Notes under the pieces: model-generated
Databases searched by the model: none
Seen by the model: the letters and a program-made list of their open reading frames with translations, nothing else
What the model was told of the DNA's origin: nothing
Position numbers and translations under genes: made by a program
Shown: piece after piece, positions 1 through 7,651 of the stretch
How the letters are laid out: every line of letters starts with the position of its first letter
Numbering within the stretch: position 1 is the stretch's first letter
Assembly (NCBI GenBank): GCA_016987375.1
Contig: PJRA01000152.1
Coordinates: forward strand, 82,882 to 95,882
Direction of reading: 5' to 3'
Source of the DNA: Brachionus koreanus
Taxonomy: Eukaryota; Rotifera; Eurotatoria; Ploima; Brachionidae
Length of the DNA stretch: 13,001 nucleotides

Positions 1-95
1 CAATTCGATGCAGTAGCCTCTGTGTCAGATCGGAGCTGTTGCTCAAAAAGGTACTTGAAAAGGAGATGAGCTCTTTCCATTATCCACTAGGATAG
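1..95. other. Coding-like segment at the left edge, strand unresolved
   Basis: This first stretch is clearly less AT-rich than the next 1.6 kb, which suggests coding sequence or a conserved exon. Two readings are possible. On the minus strand an ATG at 80-78 opens a frame that runs off the left edge and begins MERAHLLFKYLFEQQLR, which would make this the first exon of a leftward gene. On the plus strand the frame starting at base 3 is open to a TAG at 93-95 and ends in SSFHYPLG, which would make it a gene's 3' end. A GT at 51 after AAAAAG could also be a splice donor. The segment is too short to choose between them, and I recognise no family in any frame. Confidence 0.3.
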
Positions 96-1713
96 AATAG
101 GGTTAAAAAAAAATATATAAATATAGTTAAACTAATTAATATGAACCAAAAAGTGCTCAGGATAATAAAAAATGTTCAATACTGTCTTTATCCAGAGAAA
201 TTTTGGTATTGAAAAACTTAAAAATTTAGTGGTCGTCTATGTCAATCAAATTTATTTGTGGAAAATTACTGATAAATAATTGAGTTGTTTAAACCAGCAG
301 TTATTCCTAATTCAACGTGGTTTATTTCTCATAAAAATCTTTCAAATCAAGACTATCAATTGGATTTCTCTCATTTAACCAGTTGTGCATCAAACCATTC
401 TCCATTCAACTTTTAAATCTAATGTTTTTTATATCTAGTTAATTAATAAAATTATCTAGCATTATAATTTTTTTCTCTATGAATATTATTAGTTAATCTA
501 TTAGTTAGTCATTTTATAAAGGTGTTAAATTTATTATCTAGCAGATAATTTTTTATATAGTACATTCAATACATCTTTTTATTACATTTTATCAAGTAAG
601 TTCTTCATCTTTTTAAATTATTAAAACCCATTGCTATTAATTTCTATCGATATTAAATTCTTAAATTTTTTTTGGTTTAAAATTCTCTTAGTATAAATTT
701 TTGTTTGTATTGGTTTCGTTTGGTATTAATGAAATATTTTACCTTTAAGGTAAAATAATACTTGGTAAACATCGACTTAGGTTCGGTTTATTCAATACAG
801 ATTAGTACAAAATTTAAATTGTTTTTGATTGAAATGAATAAGATCAGATTATTCTAATCTTAGTCACAAATTTTTTTTCTTGATGACATTTATTCATTTT
901 TGACCACATATATTAGAGACAAAGAATTAGAGAAAAAAGGAACCGTTGAATTTTTAAGATACTGCTTGATGAAAAAAAAAACTTTAGCTCCTAACTAAAT
1001 CGTGCTAGTATCGAAAAATATACTTAGATATTTCTAATGAAAGTCAAGCAACAAAGAAAAATAAAAATTTCCCTTTTATTTATAATATCCAATTTAAAAT
1101 ACTTAAATCCAAAGCATGTGATTTCAAACTAACTTTCTATGAATAATACTGATTTATTAAAATTAGACACATAGACTGTCTCTCGTATGTTTTTATTCTT
1201 ATTGTATTTTCTTATTTTATTCTTTCTTATTTCTTATTTATTCTTATTTTCATTTTTGATTGCTACATCACCCATGAAGTGTTTTCTAAATTTTTTTATT
1301 CCTTATATTTTGATCACTGCCACTAACACAATTTTCCAAACCCAAATTTTTTTTTCCTTAAATGATTAAATTACTTAAGAATTAAGACTGCTTAATTTTT
1401 TTTTTAAAATTATAAAATATTGCAAATCAATCTTGACTTGTCTAAGAATTTTATTTTATCAAACTAAAAGTATGTTTTCAATAAAAAACTCATTCTCTTT
1501 TTCGAAAACAAATTTCAGAAATTGATGATATTAATTAATCTATAAGATGTTCGTAATTTAATGTAAAAAAAAATTTTCATGATTTTAGATAAAAAAATAT
1601 CAAAAATAAATTTTTTAAAATTTAATGCTTTATTGAAATAGGAATTTATAGAAATTTAAATTAGTCATTATTCAAGATATCAAGGTAAAGTTGGTACTTG
1701 ACTTAATTTTTTC
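96..1713. other. AT-rich stretch with no recognisable gene
   Basis: About 1.6 kb of very AT-rich DNA rich in homopolymer runs. It probably includes the large intron upstream of the MGAT4-like exons, but I found no exon here matching the earlier part of that protein. A short open frame at 864-997 on the plus strand (stop TAA at 998-1000) has a mildly coding-like, charged composition (for example RDKELEKKGTVEFLRYC), but I do not recognise it. The translation at 1187-1369 is only a phenylalanine/leucine-rich read of T-rich DNA. Confidence 0.5.
735..757. repeat. Near-perfect 23-bp palindrome
   Basis: The sequence reads ATTTTACCTT, then one T, then AAGGTAAAAT, and one more complementary pair flanks it. 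This gives two perfect 11-bp arms around a single base. It contains a little GC (ACC/GGT), so it is somewhat less likely to be chance than the surrounding AT-only palindromes. It could be a binding site for a dimeric protein, a remnant of a transposon end, or coincidence in AT-rich DNA. Confidence 0.45.
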
Positions 1714-1721
1714 CTTAAAAG
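1714..1721 (+). repeat. Left 8-bp target-site duplication of the hAT MITE
   Basis: CTTAAAAG lies directly before the element's first base and is repeated exactly at 2257-2264 directly after its last base. An 8-bp duplication is the length made by hAT-superfamily transposases. Confidence 0.9.
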
Positions 1722-2256
1722 TAGTGTTGGGAGCCTTACAAACGGTCTTGATCGCGGCCAAAAATTTTTTAGGCCGGGATCAAGACCGGTGATAAAGGTG
1801 AACGGCCAATTGGGCGCTCAGACCGGCGGCCAAATGTACGGCTAAATCACAGACGAAAGGCAATTCATTTTTTTATTAGATAATCAATTTTAACTGATTT
1901 TATTCGACATATTTTATGAAAATTGTACATATGATGTCTTGATTTATCAAAACTAAAATAAAATGCTCAATCTAAAACACAAAAATAATTTTTACACACA
2001 AGTTATTATAATTGGGAAAAAATTTCTTCTTTGATTTTAAATTTTACGTTGAATGAAAACCCATTTCGCTAACTTTATAAATCGATTAAAAAAAAATAAA
2101 TTATTATATATAGATTTTATGCCATTTGGCCGTCCGTCAATGATTTGGCCGGCCAACATCGCGGTCCAAAATTTTGGCCGCCGGTCTGACCGCCCATTTG
2201 GCCGCTTTATTCTGGCCGCGTTCAGACCGTCCAGACTTGGCCGCCACCCAACACTA
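1722..2256. mobile_element. Non-autonomous hAT-type MITE, 535 bp
   Basis: The element starts TAGTGTTGGG and ends CCCAACACTA, a perfect 10-bp terminal inverted repeat of the kind typical of hAT elements. It is flanked by an exact 8-bp duplication, CTTAAAAG. Beyond the tips the ends remain imperfectly inverted for roughly 130 bp: both carry a CGGTCT block, a CGCGGCCA block, and a GGCG.TCAGACCGGCGGCCAAA block. Many copies of a GCGGCCAAA-type motif (seen as TTTGGCCG on the right side) lie in the terminal regions, as expected for subterminal transposase-binding repeats. The ends are GC-rich in a very AT-rich background, while the centre (about 1855-2120) is AT-rich. There is no transposase, so it must have been moved by an enzyme encoded elsewhere. 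The open frame at 2053-2292 is a read-through of the right end, not a gene. It ends 118 bp upstream of the first MGAT4-like exon seen here. Confidence 0.9.
1743..1788. repeat. Strong hairpin inside the left end of the MITE
   Basis: Bases 1743-1759 and 1772-1788 are inverted copies of each other, 16 of 17 positions pairing, around a 12-nt loop of A and T. The stem combines CGGTCTTGATC with CGGCC, and one G/G pair interrupts it. It is much stronger than other foldbacks in the window. Hairpins near hAT ends may serve as transposase-recognition structure or may reflect nested duplication. Confidence 0.8.
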
Positions 2257-2264
2257 CTTAAAAG
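2257..2264 (+). repeat. Right 8-bp target-site duplication of the hAT MITE
   Basis: CTTAAAAG, identical to 1714-1721. The perfect match suggests a fairly recent insertion or low divergence at this site. Confidence 0.9.
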
Positions 2265-2374
2265 TAAAATGAAGTTTTTAAATTTTAGTTAAAAAAAAAA
2301 GAAATTTCATATATAATTTTAAAGACATCTAAATAGTGAAAACTCACTTGAAAATTTAAATTTTTTAATTTAAG

Positions 2375-3414
2375 TTGGAAGATGATGTTGTTGCCAAAAA
2401 TGGTTTTTTTACAACAATAAAAAATTATATTGTTCAGCTAAATACAAATGAGTGGATGATAATAGAATTTTCTCAGCTTGGCTTTATTGGAAAGCTATTC
2501 AAATGCAATCAACTCAAATATTTTGTGAACTTTTTTCTAATGTTTGCCAATAACAAACCAGTCGACTGGCTATTTGACATTATGCTTGATGTAAAAATTT
2601 GCAACCCTGATAAACCGAGTGTAAGCTGACTAGATATTTTGATTTTAAATCTTTTTTTATATTTTCATCTAAAGGAACATTGCCTGCGATCCAAAACCTT
2701 GCTTAAAATTCGCTACAAACCAAGTCTCTTTCAGCATGTTGGCATTCAGTCATCATTGAAGGGAAAAACTCAAAAGCTAAAGGTAATTAAATAACTACTA
2801 ATTTAATTAGGTCCAATTTTTCTTGTTCTTTTAAAGGACAAAGACTTTGGAAAGTCATTTTTGTCGATTGTTTCACACCAGAATCCTTCAGCCAAAATAA
2901 AAACTTCGCTAAAAACCTACATGAAACATACCATAGACAGCGTTTATCTGGGAAACAATTTTTTCTGGTCAATGTCTCCTGCTGAAAACGACTATATTCT
3001 CTTTCAGTTCTACAAGCCAACTTATATAAGAAGGTTGATTTGCTTAACAGAATAATCTAGCTTTTTAAATTTTAATTCACAAATAGATACTATATTAAAA
3101 GTGGAAATCCTGAGCACCCAGAAGACAAGTTGTACAATGCAACATTTCATATTAAACCTCAGCGACCAATTCAAGCCGATAAACTTCCCAAAAACTATAT
3201 TCCAACATCAGATAGTTTTTATATTATTGATACTTTTTCGAATCAATTAGGAACCATCAAAGGCCATATTAATCCTAATGTAACGGGCTTAATTTCCGAA
3301 GTCAGAATTCACATTCCAAAAAAGACTGACACTTGGATTATTATAAGCGAAATTGATTTATCAAGTAAAGAAACAGATACAAAAATAGGCTCAAAATTTG
3401 TACCATCCAATTAA
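2375..3414 (+). CDS. MGAT4: MGAT4-family alpha-1,3-mannosyl-glycoprotein 4-beta-N-acetylglucosaminyltransferase, last four exons (5'-partial)
   Basis: Joining four exons (2375-2620, 2675-2782, 2837-3033, 3087-3414) gives a continuous frame of 292 residues ending at TAA 3412-3414. The three introns are 54, 54 and 53 nt with GT..AG ends. The product aligns along its whole length with the C-terminal part of animal GnT-IV (GT54, roughly 530 residues in vertebrates). It opens with LEDDVV, holding the acidic EDD metal/donor-binding motif, then [22 protein letters not shown] and KPSLFQHVG. The remaining part matches the C-terminal lectin-like domain, with [23 protein letters not shown] and ISEVRIHIP. 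The family adds a beta-1,4-GlcNAc branch to the alpha-1,3-mannose arm of N-glycans in the Golgi lumen. The first exon begins after the acceptor ..TTTAAG at 2374 with a TTG (Leu) codon that is not a start. The signal-anchor, stem and first half of the catalytic domain are upstream and not seen here. There are no internal stops or frameshifts, so the gene looks intact. Whether it is closest to MGAT4A, B or C cannot be decided by eye. Confidence 0.93.
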
Positions 3415-4174
3415 TTCTATTTTTGTTTAGTTTTTAGTACGCAATAAGCATTTTGATTTTTAAATTTTTTTAAAAACTGAATCAGTCTCCAGATATTATT
3501 TAATTCGAATTGTACAAATTTTTTTTCAGGCTTTTGTTTTATTTTTCAAAATTAAAAATACAGTATTAAAAATAAAAATTATTTTTATCTTTTATTAATT
3601 ATTTTATTAATGATTTAAAATGAAACAATGTGCTGTAGCTGAAAGTCAACCGAATAATGGGTTTGATAAGAAGTTATTTTAAGAACTTTAGCCCGATGAT
3701 CATTAAGAGTTCTCTGTAAATCATTTTTGAGAATTTATCTGGAGTTTGTATTTTGAAAACAAGCATTAAAATCCTTGAAAAAGTGCAAAGAAGAGCAAAG
3801 TAATCAATTTAATACTGAAGGACTGGAGTTTTTGGATAAATATTTTTTTCAAATTTTCGAAATATCAATTTAATACTTAGTATAGACGATGAGTGAAATG
3901 CAAATTTTTAAACTTCAAATAATACTTCAAATAAATGAACATATATTCTTGATAGTTTCCGAGGTTTTTTTGACAGCTTATTTTTCAAGTTTTTTTCTCT
4001 TAATAAAATAAAACACGACCATTCATTTTTTTTTATATCTGCATAAATTTATCAGAGTATATAATCTCCTTCTGTTTTTATAAACCAGGTTGTAGTTATA
4101 TTCACTCAGATCTCCTCTAAATTTCTTTGTTTGTCCGGTTTGTTATTTCTAATCTCTTCAGTCTTTCATTGTAG
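3415..4174. other. 3' UTR and AT-rich intergenic DNA
   Basis: It begins with the presumed 3' UTR of the MGAT4-like gene and continues as AT-rich DNA. I see no open frame longer than about 20 codons with coding character, and no RNA gene or transposon end. Confidence 0.5.
3571..3576 (+). terminator. Likely poly(A) signal of the MGAT4-like gene
   Basis: AATAAA lies about 157 nt after the stop codon in a T- and A-rich 3' region. In such AT-rich DNA the hexamer also occurs by chance, so position is the main support. Confidence 0.45.
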
Positions 4175-4658
4175 GAATAATCAGAGTTGTTCAAAAGTCA
4201 TGAAGTCAAAGTCAAGTCAAGTAATTTTTTTCGAAAAAAATTTCTCGACAAAGAAAAAATTAGATTTATTATCAAACTTTGGGATCGCCTCAACTAGCAA
4301 AAGAGTGGTTTGATAGCCAAAAAATTTGGTCTTATCTAAAAGACAATGACATGAAGGTTGGTTTACGAGCTGTGTTATTGTTTAAAAGCGATAACACAAA
4401 TGTTGCAAATATTCAAAACTGAGTCTGACATAACGATGATGAACTTTCACAGAAAAAAACATCTCGAGGAAGTCCTTGCTTTTCCAGAAAAGCTTTGGAA
4501 TATCAAACAAAAGAAATTTTCTCGATCAAGACACAGTTGAAATAGTTGAAAGCAAATAAATAAAGGCTAAAAGATCTAATCAAGTTGAGGAAACTTCCCC
4601 AGAACAACAACACAAGCTGCTAAAAGAGGAGGAGGACAACCATAATAATCCTAAATGA
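4175..4658 (+). pseudogene. Unrecognised broken coding-like segment
   Basis: This block is less AT-rich than its flanks and reads like protein in three successive plus-strand frames interrupted by shifts and stops. A first frame follows a possible acceptor (ATTGTAG, ending at 4174) and runs to a TGA at 4311-4313. A second, open from 4264 to the TGA at 4420-4422, includes LAKEWFDSQKIWSYLKDND. A third, open from about 4440, includes KRNFLDQDTVEIVESK, meets TAA at 4557-4559, and continues in frame with QVEETSPEQQHKLLKEEED to TGA at 4656-4658. I do not recognise the family. The simplest reading is a decayed gene or transposon protein. A fast-evolving gene with several small exons is possible, but I could not find donor and acceptor phases that join the frames cleanly. 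Confidence 0.4.
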
Positions 4659-5629
4659 ATTTTCTTTTTCTTTATATTTTTATTTTCGAATTTTTTCATA
4701 GTTATTAAAAATAAAATTGGAGACAAGATAAGTGATAAAATGAATTTTATTGATAAAATCAGAAAATTAAGGTATTCGTTTTAAATTATTTAAGAGACAT
4801 TATTTTATTAGTGATCGTTTAAGTAATTTAAAATACCGAAAAATAATACCCCATTAATAATGATTTTTTTTAAAAAAATAATTTTTTTGAAGTTAAATCA
4901 TTGACTTTAAACTGACTTTTTCACAATTCGGGCAATAATTTTCGAATATTTTATAAAAATAATTTTCGATTTTTTAATTTAATTTGAATTTTTGGCCTAA
5001 ATTGATAAACTAATTATTAAAATGCTTTGTAAATAAGTTAATTAAATTCTTCAGAAAAATTATTGTTTTTTATCAAAGGTACTTTAACGAAATGAGATTT
5101 ATGCGCCGCTAGATAAATTAGGGTTTATGATCAAATTAGTATAATCTTACTAAAAAATTTTTTTTCAAAATATTTTATTTCAAAAATATTTCCTTAAATT
5201 TACTTAAATTTGCGCTAAAATTATTCATTAATCTTTTTGGTATTTGGCTCTTCAAAGATCTTTTAAAAATTACATCAATTCTAGAGTCTTTTTAAAAACA
5301 AACTATTCTATACTATAAATTATCCGATGCACAAAATGGACTTAAGTTATTCAAAGAATCAAAGCATATGATTTTGGGGATTTGATTATACCAATTGGAT
5401 AAATGAGTTTCTATGTGAAAAGAAAGATTCATTCACAGTCCATCTATATCTAACGGTAATACAGTTTTATCTTTAATTATAATATCAAAGAAAACTTATT
5501 GCTTCTAAGATACAGATTATAATTTAGGCTGATCGCTAATTTGGTCCTTATGCAGTGCAATGCATATAGGAGCAAAAGATCCTTCTTTTGATTATACCAT
5601 TTAATGCAGTTACGACACAAGAAAACTAA
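4659..5629. other. AT-rich stretch with weak coding-like scraps
   Basis: It is mostly AT-only DNA up to about 5330. From 5372 to 5470 a plus-strand frame reads WGFDYTNWINEFLCEKKD, and short open pieces follow at 5530-5640, but none is recognisable. The 13-mer TTTGATTATACCA occurs twice, at 5381-5393 and 5587-5599, both times in slightly richer sequence. This area may belong to the same dead transposon as the neighbouring minus-strand relic, but I found no terminal repeats to prove it. Confidence 0.35.
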
Positions 5630-6539
5630 TTAAAAAAACTCTTGAAAAATATTTATGTGTTTATGTGTCAAAATGATTTGAAACGGACAAACCAAATCAA
5701 ATATTGTATCACCCGCTTTATCTTTTCTATTCTCTATTGGTAAACAATTATAGCACGATCAACTGGTACAACTTTCACATGTTAGCCAACTATTTTTGCT
5801 AAAATTACCTAAATAGAAGTTAATTTTACAAATAAAGCAAATTTTAAAATTATCAACTATTTCATTTTGCTTTTTTTTTAACACTCCTTGTTGAATGCCT
5901 TTCTAAATTCTTGGTTTTTTATCAATTTTTTTCCTTTTTTTACTATTTTTTTCTTCAGTTAAAGATTGAGCATAGTCTCTTTTCATTTGCTTTTTATTTT
6001 GAGAAAAAGCTTCTTTTAAGAAATTTAAAACAACATTTTCAGCAGATTTTTTAACTGAAACACTAGATGAGCCATCATTTAAAGGCGTATCAATCAAATT
6101 TTGTTCCTCACTTGATATACTTTTTGAGCCAGATCCTAATGAAGCTTCAGCGACTGCTACTGAGACTGAGTTAACATTCAAAGGATCGGCTATTTTTGTC
6201 AGCAAAATTTGTTTAAATGTTACATTAGTTCCATAAAAGTCTGTAACATGAAAAAGACTAAATTTAAAAGACCATTATCAAAGCTTTAAAATAAATATTA
6301 AAACATGTATATATGATTGATAGTTTATTAAAAAATTAAATTTGAATTTTTGAAAAAGTTTCAAAATGACGACGCCGGTTCTTTGAGGTATATACATGAT
6401 ACTGCACCGTTAGCTGCACCATTTTAACTTTTAGATGAAATTAAAGTCTCTTCCTCAAATTTTCCGACACTAAAAGTTTATCTTTGTGAATTGCATCTCG
6501 GTTGAATGGAAAAATCCCTTTAATTAAAGTTTTGAAAAT
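5630..6539 (-). pseudogene. Decayed pogo/Tigger-like (DDE_1) transposase C-terminus with zinc-finger-like tail
   Basis: Read on the minus strand from 6539. The first part contains GIFPFNRDAIHKDKLL, matching the conserved GIxPFN block at the end of the DDE domain of pogo/Tigger transposases. It then meets a TAA (6443-6441), and a shifted frame continues with KFEEETLISS and NGAANGAVSCIY. A second open piece starts after a good acceptor (CATGTTACAG) at 6240 with FYGTNVTFKQILL. It runs through a serine-rich stretch and LNFLKEAFSQNKKQ to a basic patch, KNSKKRKKIDKK, which resembles a nuclear signal. After a TAG at 5905-5903 the same frame stays open with a cysteine-rich tail: CFIC, WLTCESC, then SCYNC after an in-frame TGA at 5761-5759. 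The final TAA is at 5632-5630. C-x2-C pairs around a W-x2-C-x2-C resemble PHD-type fingers found at the tail of some such transposases. The catalytic aspartates and DNA-binding domains are absent, so it is inactive. Confidence 0.72.
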
Positions 6540-7334
6540 TTAACAGCATAAAATTATGTAGGTATTTTGGCTTATTTAATTTAACTCAATCATAGTGATT
6601 TAAAAAAAAAGTTTGAAAAGAGAAATTAAACTTAAAAAATTTAAACTAATGATTGGATTCAAAAAGGCGTTTGCCCCACTAACCCCTTTGCCTCAATAAA
6701 ATACTCATGTTATTTTTTTATCAATCTTATTCAAATTTTAGCGTGACGTTCTTGATTCTTTTTGAAACTTATAGGCTAAATAGGTAATTTGGAATAAATA
6801 AAATTCACTAGCTTTGGCCAATTCTACCAAATACATAATTTGTTCCAATATCACCACTTTTGACAAAATTAATTTTTGAGTCCAAATTTGGAGGTTAAGA
6901 TAAAATAATCAATCAAAAAAGTTTCGCTATATATAAATTTTGGCTCTTCAAAAATATAAAAAATATAAAATTTTAGGAAAATTTATTACTTTTCAGCTAG
7001 AAAAAAAAACAAAATTTAAAAGTTGTCACCCCATTCACCCATTAAATAATTGCCCATTCTTATTTTAAACAATATGGTGAATATTACCCAAAACCATTGT
7101 CAAAGGGATTTGGGTATTTACATACAAAGTGAATTAAAATGGACTTGGATTATCCACATAAATCTACTACATTAGAATGATAAATAATATTTTTATGCTA
7201 AAATATAGCAGGAAATAGGAAAAATTAAAACTTAAAGATATTTGATAAGATATCATGGTCAAATACTTTGAAAGAAAATTTTAGAAATCATCTGTAGTAA
7301 TTAAAAGTAAGATAATTTAAAGATTTAAATAATA
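6540..7334. other. AT-rich DNA, no gene seen
   Basis: The catalytic core of the minus-strand transposase would be expected here if the element were whole, but I find no block resembling the conserved DDE motifs on either strand. Two C-rich patches, at about 6667-6693 (TTTGCCCCACTAACCCC) and 7024-7057 (CACCCCATTCACCC), stand out by composition but match nothing I know. Confidence 0.45.
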
Positions 7335-7508
7335 CAGTAAACCATTGCGAACAAGTGCTCGCTTATTTTTAAAGCGAAGCAACACATGATATGTTTCATT
7401 TTTATGCTTTTCTAATAAACCATATAAATAAACTATATAATTTGACTATGTACCTAAGTACTTCAATAAAGACATATTTTGGGAGCACTTATTTGCAAGG
7501 ATTTGCAT
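7335..7508. mobile_element. Possible degenerate foldback/MITE, about 174 bp
   Basis: The first 26 bases (CAGTAAACCATTGCGAACAA, then GTGCTC, directly after a TA dinucleotide) are inverted at 7483-7508 with 19 of 26 positions matching. The CAGT start next to TA resembles ends of Tc1/mariner-pogo elements, which insert at TA. The right tip has diverged (GCAT instead of ACTG), and no clean TA duplication is visible there. It could be a small non-autonomous relative of the pogo relic upstream, but the evidence is weak. Confidence 0.35.
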
Positions 7509-7620
7509 TTAATCATTCAATGTTTTTTTGATTTAACAAATTAAGAAAAAAAAACTAAACAAACTTTACATACTTACATCAAATTTAGTGAGTTTAAATA
7601 AATTAAGGCTTTACCAATTT

Positions 7621-7651
7621 GAAAACCAAAAAAAAAACACTTTTGGTTTTC
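7621..7651. repeat. Perfect 11-bp inverted repeat (hairpin)
   Basis: GAAAACCAAAA (7621-7631) is followed after 9 nt by its exact complement TTTTGGTTTTC (7641-7651). Coding frames are absent around it. It may be a chance product of A/T tracts. Confidence 0.4.

Noticed and set aside
1187..1369. 60-codon plus-strand open frame
   Set aside because: It is almost entirely Phe, Leu, Ile and Ser from T-rich DNA, with no start context or splice structure.
2053..2292. 79-codon plus-strand open frame with arginine- and proline-rich end
   Set aside because: It runs through the right end of the hAT MITE, and the repeated GRP-type residues come from the GGCCGN subterminal repeats.
2787..3020. 77-codon minus-strand open frame
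   Set aside because: It is antisense to exon 3 of the MGAT4-like gene, whose plus-strand frame is clearly conserved.
5372..5640. Possible DIRS or gypsy-like polymerase fragment (GFDYTNWINEFL, FGPYAV)
   Set aside because: The similarity is a few residues only and the blocks are not in one frame or in the expected order.
5759..5905. Reassignment or readthrough of TAG and TGA in the minus-strand reading frame
   Set aside because: The two intact host genes use standard stops, and the same relic also has frameshifts and a TAA, so ordinary decay explains the stops better.
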